From assembly GCF_027532025.1 (NCBI RefSeq), contig NZ_JAPZSY010000017.1:1-64000 (forward strand): 64,000 nucleotides of DNA. The letters run 5' to 3'. Position 1 is the first letter of the stretch. Each line of letters starts with the position of its first letter. The stretch comes from Inhella sp. (lineage in GTDB: Bacteria > Pseudomonadota > Gammaproteobacteria > Burkholderiales > Burkholderiaceae_C). Shown here piece after piece: positions 59,713 through 64,000 of this stretch. The position numbers and the translations under genes are program-made. The notes below the pieces were generated by a model. It searched no databases. It had not been told where the DNA came from and saw only the letters and a list, made by a program, of their open reading frames with translations.

Positions 59713-62280
59713 TCAGGCGGCACCGTCTCCGGGGGCGGGCGCCTCCGGCGCTTCGATCCCATCCGACGCGCCGACGGCCGGGTCCGACGCTGGCACCCAA
59801 GCGGTGATGGCGGTGCCCTGACCCGGCGCGCTGTCGATCTGCAACCGACCGCCCAAGGCTCGCAGGCGCTCGCGCATGCCCAGCAGGCCGAAGGAGCCCG
59901 CCTTGCCGGGGTCGGTGGCTTCCATGCCCCGACCGTCGTCGTGGATGTTCAGCTGCCAGCTCCCGTCTTCGAGGCGATCGACCCCGAGGAACACCTGCCG
60001 AGCCTGGGCGTGCTTGATCACGTTGTTCAAGCCTTCTTGCGCCACGCGGTAGAGGCACAAGGCGACGTTTTCGTCGGGCTCTGAGCCACGGGCGGCTGCC
60101 GTCGCGTGGACCTCGCAGACGATGCTGTTGCGGTGCGACACCGCTTGGGCCAGGCGCTGGATCGCCGGCAGGAAGCCGGCTTCGAGCGCGGGCGGTCGCA
60201 GGTCGTTGATCAAGCGGCGGGTGGACGCGATGGTCGCAGCGGCCAATTCGTCGATGCGCTCGCCGATGGCCATGGCTTCGCTGCAGGACAAGGTCACGTC
60301 GCTGTCGCGCAGCATGCTGGCGTCCATGCGGATGCTGGCCAAGGTTTGCTGCATGTCGTCGTGCAACTCCCGCGAAATGCGCCGCCGCTCATCATCTTGG
60401 GCGCGATCCAACTCGGCCAGCAGCCGCGTGAGGTCGGCGTGCGAGGCTTGCAGCGCCGCCTGCGCCTGCCGCAGCGGCGTGGTGTCGCGCAGCACCACGA
60501 TGATGGATCGGTCACCGTTGTCCTCCACCAAGGTGCCCAAGGTGTCGACCCGCCGGCGCTCGCCGTCCAGGCGGGCGATGGTCACCTCCGCGAGGGCAGA
60601 CACCGGGGTCGCGCGCGTGAGCCCGGCGATGCGCCGCCGCACCAGGGCCTGCGAGCTTTCGTCGATCAGCTCCAGGGGCGAGCGTCCGAGCAACTCGACC
60701 TCCGTGCCGCCAAACAGCTCCTGCGCTGCTTGGTTGACGTAGCTGATGCGACCGTTGCGGTTGACGAACACGGCCTCGGGCAGGTTCATCATCAAGCGAC
60801 GCAAATTGGCTTCGCTGGCGCGCAACTCGGCCTCGGCTTGGCGAGCCGGGCTGAGGTCACGCAGGATGACGGTGTAGTACTCCACGCCGTCGATGGCCAT
60901 GTGCGTGATGGTGGCCTCCACCGGCAACTCACGGCCGTCGGCGCGCAGCGCATGGACCTCGCTGCGCCGGCCCATGGTGCGGGTAGCCGATTGCCGATGG
61001 CCAAAGGCGCGCACGGCGTTGGCATGGCCGGGCCGGTTGCGGTAGGGGATGAAGCGCTCGATGGGCGAGCCCAGCAGCTCGTCCATCGGACACGCCAGCA
61101 GGCGCGCGGCAGCGGGGTTGGCGTGCACGATGAGCTGCGTGGTGTCGGTGGTGATGATGGCGTCCAGGGCCGCATCGAAGATGCCCTGCAAGCGCGTGGT
61201 GGCGATTTGCCGCTCATCGAGCATGCGGTTGAAGGCCGTGGCGAGTTGGCGGATCTCGGGCGGGCCGTCGAGGGTGGCGCGGGTCTCCAGATCGCCGCTG
61301 GCGATTCGAACCGCACGCTCCCGAAGCTGGGCAATTGGCCGAGCGATGGTGCCGCTCAAGGCCACCGCCAAGCTCAAGGCGAACACCGAGACCCAGGCGC
61401 CGATGGCCAGCGCCTGCAGCTTGGTCTCGCGGTGAACGGCCAGTGCCTCCAAGCGCGGTGCGCCGGCCATGACGCGCCAGCCCAGGGTCTCGAGGCGAGC
61501 GCTGGCGTACAGGTGGGGAAGACCGTCCAGCGCACGGGCATCGGCGTCCACGTCGTCGATGCTTGGCAGCCCATGGGCAGGCATCTGATCGCCAGGGCCC
61601 AGCGGACCCAGCAGGGCCTCGGCCTGGGTCGAGCGCATGACGAGGCGCTGCTGCGCGTCGGTCACGACGACCACCGCGCCGCTGGGCTGCACGCTCAGCA
61701 CCTCCTGCTGAAGAGCCTCCAAGTCGACCGCCAGGCACAGCACGCCCATGGCCTGGCCGGTGGCATCGAGCAGGGTGTGGCTGAGCACCAGGGTGGCGCG
61801 TTGGCCGGCCTGCCGCCGGAACGGGGCGCTGATGCTGAGGTCCGTGCCGGGGTGGGCCGCGGCCATGGGGCGGGTCTCTTCAGCGCTCAAGGGCGTCGCC
61901 GACTGACTGTGGTGGCACAGCAAACGGCCGTCCAAGTCCCACAGGGTCAGCCCGTCGAACTCGGGGTTGATCTGGGCCAGATCGGCCAAGGCTTTGTCGC
62001 ACTGAGGAGGCCGCAGGTGCAACAAGGAGGGCCATCTTGAGACCTGGAGCAAGGCCGACTCGGACTGCTGCAGCCTCGCGAGAACCTGGGCCGCGGTGCT
62101 GCCCGCCAGGACGCGAACTTGGGACAACGCGGCGTTGCGGGCTTGTCGCAACTCGGAGGTGAGCTGCCACGCCAAAGCGCCGCCAGCCGGCACGATCACC
62201 ACCAGCATCAGCAGCAGGATGCGGGTGCGGATGGACAGCCGGGCGATCAGGCCCTGGGCCAGCCGACGCACCGCCCTCAC
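59713..62280 (-). CDS. NarX/UhpB-type sensor histidine kinase with two PAS domains (GTG start)
   Basis: HAMP-like region, two PAS segments, RRRISRELHDDMQQTLASIRMD and GLLGMRERLRALGG. Confidence 0.9.
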   Translation of the reverse strand: MRAVRRLAQGLIARLSIRTRILLLMLVVIVPAGGALAWQLTSELRQARNAALSQVRVLAGSTAAQVLARLQQSESALLQVSRWPSLLHLRPPQCDKALADLAQINPEFDGLTLWDLDGRLLCHHSQSATPLSAEETRPMAAAHPGTDLSISAPFRRQAGQRATLVLSHTLLDATGQAMGVLCLAVDLEALQQEVLSVQPSGAVVVVTDAQQRLVMRSTQAEALLGPLGPGDQMPAHGLPSIDDVDADARALDGLPHLYASARLETLGWRVMAGAPRLEALAVHRETKLQALAIGAWVSVFALSLAVALSGTIARPIAQLRERAVRIASGDLETRATLDGPPEIRQLATAFNRMLDERQIATTRLQGIFDAALDAIITTDTTQLIVHANPAAARLLACPMDELLGSPIERFIPYRNRPGHANAVRAFGHRQSATRTMGRRSEVHALRADGRELPVEATITHMAIDGVEYYTVILRDLSPARQAEAELRASEANLRRLMMNLPEAVFVNRNGRISYVNQAAQELFGGTEVELLGRSPLELIDESSQALVRRRIAGLTRATPVSALAEVTIARLDGERRRVDTLGTLVEDNGDRSIIVVLRDTTPLRQAQAALQASHADLTRLLAELDRAQDDERRRISRELHDDMQQTLASIRMDASMLRDSDVTLSCSEAMAIGERIDELAAATIASTRRLINDLRPPALEAGFLPAIQRLAQAVSHRNSIVCEVHATAAARGSEPDENVALCLYRVAQEGLNNVIKHAQARQVFLGVDRLEDGSWQLNIHDDGRGMEATDPGKAGSFGLLGMRERLRALGGRLQIDSAPGQGTAITAWVPASDPAVGASDGIEAPEAPAPGDGAA

Positions 62281-63362
62281 GGTGGCGGCTCCGTTGAGTT
62301 GCACAGCACGGCGGCGCCAGTGAAGGCGCCATGGCGCAGGTCGTCCAGGGCTTGCTGGGCTTGCGTCAGCGGGTAGCGATGCACCTGGGTGCGCAGCGGC
62401 AACTCGGCCGCCACGCGCAAGAAGGCCTCGGCATCGGCACGGGTGAGGTTGGCCACCGACACCAAGCGCCGCTCGCCCCACAGCCAGCGGTAGGGGAAGC
62501 TGGGGATGTCGCTCATGTGGATGCCGGCACACACCACGGTGCCGCCCGGACGCACCGCCTGCAGCGCCCAGGGCACGAGCTCACCCGCCGGGGCGAACAG
62601 CAAGACCGCGTCCAAGGGCGCGGTCGCGGCTTCGTCGGAGCCGCCGGCCCAGGTGGCGCCCAGTTGGCGCGCGAGGGCCTGGGCCGCCGTGTCGCCAGGC
62701 CGCGTGAAGGCGTGCACTTCGCAACCCTGCTGCACCGCCACCTGGGCGATGAGATGCGCCGCCGCCCCGAAGCCAACCAGCCCGAGGCGCTTCAACCCGG
62801 GTCCTGCGGCTTGGTAGGCGCGCCAGCCGATGAGCCCCGCGCACAGCAGGGGCGCGGCTTCGGCGTCGTCGTAACGCTCGGGCAGGCGAAACACGTAACG
62901 GGCGTCGGCCCAGGCGAGGTCGGCGTAGCCGCCCTCGATGTGCCAGCCCGTGAAGCGGGCCTGGGGGCACAGGTTCTCGCGGCCGCTGAGGCAAGGCTCG
63001 CAGCGCCCGCAGGTCCAGCCCAGCCACGGCACGCCCACCCGATCGCCCACTGCCCAGCCCGTCACACCGGGGCCCACAGCGTCCACGGTGCCAACGATTT
63101 CGTGACCCGGCACGACGGGGTGACCGGGAAAGGGCAACTCGCCATCCAGCAGGTGCAGGTCGGTGCGACACACGCCGCAGGCGCTCACCCGAAGGCGCAT
63201 GTGACCCGGTGCCGGCGCGGGCCGGTCCAGGCGCCACGTCAGTTGCAGCGGCTGCCCCGGGGCCGAGAGCCGCATCGATCGCCAGGGAGCGGCCTGCACC
63301 ATGGGGGGAGGCCGTGGCACGAGCGGCTCAATCGCCGTCGGCGGCGGCTGCGCGGTCGCCAC
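62277..63362 (-). CDS. Zinc-dependent alcohol dehydrogenase
   Basis: CGVCRTDLHLLDGELPFPGHPVVPGHEIVGTV, CGRCEPCLSGRENLC. Confidence 0.93.
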   Translation of the reverse strand: MATAQPPPTAIEPLVPRPPPMVQAAPWRSMRLSAPGQPLQLTWRLDRPAPAPGHMRLRVSACGVCRTDLHLLDGELPFPGHPVVPGHEIVGTVDAVGPGVTGWAVGDRVGVPWLGWTCGRCEPCLSGRENLCPQARFTGWHIEGGYADLAWADARYVFRLPERYDDAEAAPLLCAGLIGWRAYQAAGPGLKRLGLVGFGAAAHLIAQVAVQQGCEVHAFTRPGDTAAQALARQLGATWAGGSDEAATAPLDAVLLFAPAGELVPWALQAVRPGGTVVCAGIHMSDIPSFPYRWLWGERRLVSVANLTRADAEAFLRVAAELPLRTQVHRYPLTQAQQALDDLRHGAFTGAAVLCNSTEPPP

Positions 63363-64000
63363 CCAGGCCGTGTTCCATGCCGTACCGGATGAGCGCGGCC
63401 AAGTTGGGCAGTTGCAGGCGTTCTTGGATCCGACTCTTGTGGGTGCTGACGGTTTTCACCGACAGGTGCAGGGCTTGGGCGATGTCGGTGGGGCGTTGCC
63501 CCGCGACCAGGCGCTGCAGCACGTCGAGTTCGCGGTCGGAAAGTTGGCTGTGAAGTTGCTGCGAGGGGCTGCCGCTGAGTTGCAGCACGGCGCGTTCGGC
63601 CAACTGGGCACTGACATAGGTGCCCCCCGCTGCCACTTTGCGAACGGCCGCCAACAGCTCCTGCCCGGCGCAGTCTTTGGTCAGGTAGCCGCGGGCACCC
63701 GCCCGCAGCGCCCGCATGGCGAACTGGTCTTCGTCGTGCATGCTCAGCACGAGGATGTGAAGCCGTGGCGCCTCGCTGCGGGCGCGACGCACGAAGTCCA
63801 ACCCGTTCATGCCGGGCATGGAGACATCGACGATGGCCACGTCGAACGGGTGCTGTCGCAAGGCGCTCAGAGCCGCCAACCCGGAGTCGGCCTCGGTGAC
63901 GCGCCAGCCGGCACCGCTGCGCTCGAGCAGGCGCTTGAGTCCCTCACGCACGATGACGTGATCGTCGACGACGAGGATGTGGAGCGGGGTGTCACTGGAC
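63328..64000 (-). CDS. NarL/FixJ response regulator, 5' end beyond window
   Basis: REC domain (ILVVDDHVIVREGLKRL..., VDVSMPGMNGLDFV) and LuxR HTH (LSDRELDVLQRLVAGQRPTDIAQALHLSVKTVSTHKSRIQERL); open at the window edge. Confidence 0.92.
   Translation of the reverse strand, partial: SSDTPLHILVVDDHVIVREGLKRLLERSGAGWRVTEADSGLAALSALRQHPFDVAIVDVSMPGMNGLDFVRRARSEAPRLHILVLSMHDEDQFAMRALRAGARGYLTKDCAGQELLAAVRKVAAGGTYVSAQLAERAVLQLSGSPSQQLHSQLSDRELDVLQRLVAGQRPTDIAQALHLSVKTVSTHKSRIQERLQLPNLAALIRYGMEHGLGGDRAAAADGD

Overview
GC-rich bacterial chromosome segment, most consistent with Burkholderiales (Comamonadaceae/Rubrivivax-like); this assignment is inferred from gene order and protein sequences, not from a search. 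From left to right: rplY; a complete-looking MSHA-type IV pilus cluster on the minus strand (mshP-O-D-C-Q-A, pseudopilin, G-E-L-K-J, PilN-like, I) sitting between rplY and pth; pth; a cobalamin riboswitch with btuB-F-C-D; an HD-GYP response regulator; ferredoxin, coaD and rsmD; a histidine operon split into hisCBHAF and hisGD by an ~8-kb insertion; murA/bolA/ABC-2 transporter; a TetR regulator; a KAPA-repeat protein; a phosphonate/C-P lyase locus (phnCDE, HD protein, DUF1045, phnF, phnGHIJ, GNAT, phnKLMN, DMT permease); VOC, SnoaL-like and LysR genes; Crp/Fnr regulator, L,D-transpeptidase, histidine kinase, alcohol dehydrogenase and a NarL-type regulator running off the right edge. The most interesting area is the his-operon insertion (about 27.7-35.8 kb). 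It carries three photolyase-superfamily genes plus DUF2256, a structured 263-bp element with perfect 30-bp terminal inverted repeats inside one photolyase gene, and a PIN/RHH toxin-antitoxin module. The TA genes overlap hisC and are preceded by three 13-bp palindromes at an exact 16-bp period. All calls come from reading the sequence and the supplied ORFs; no database search was run.
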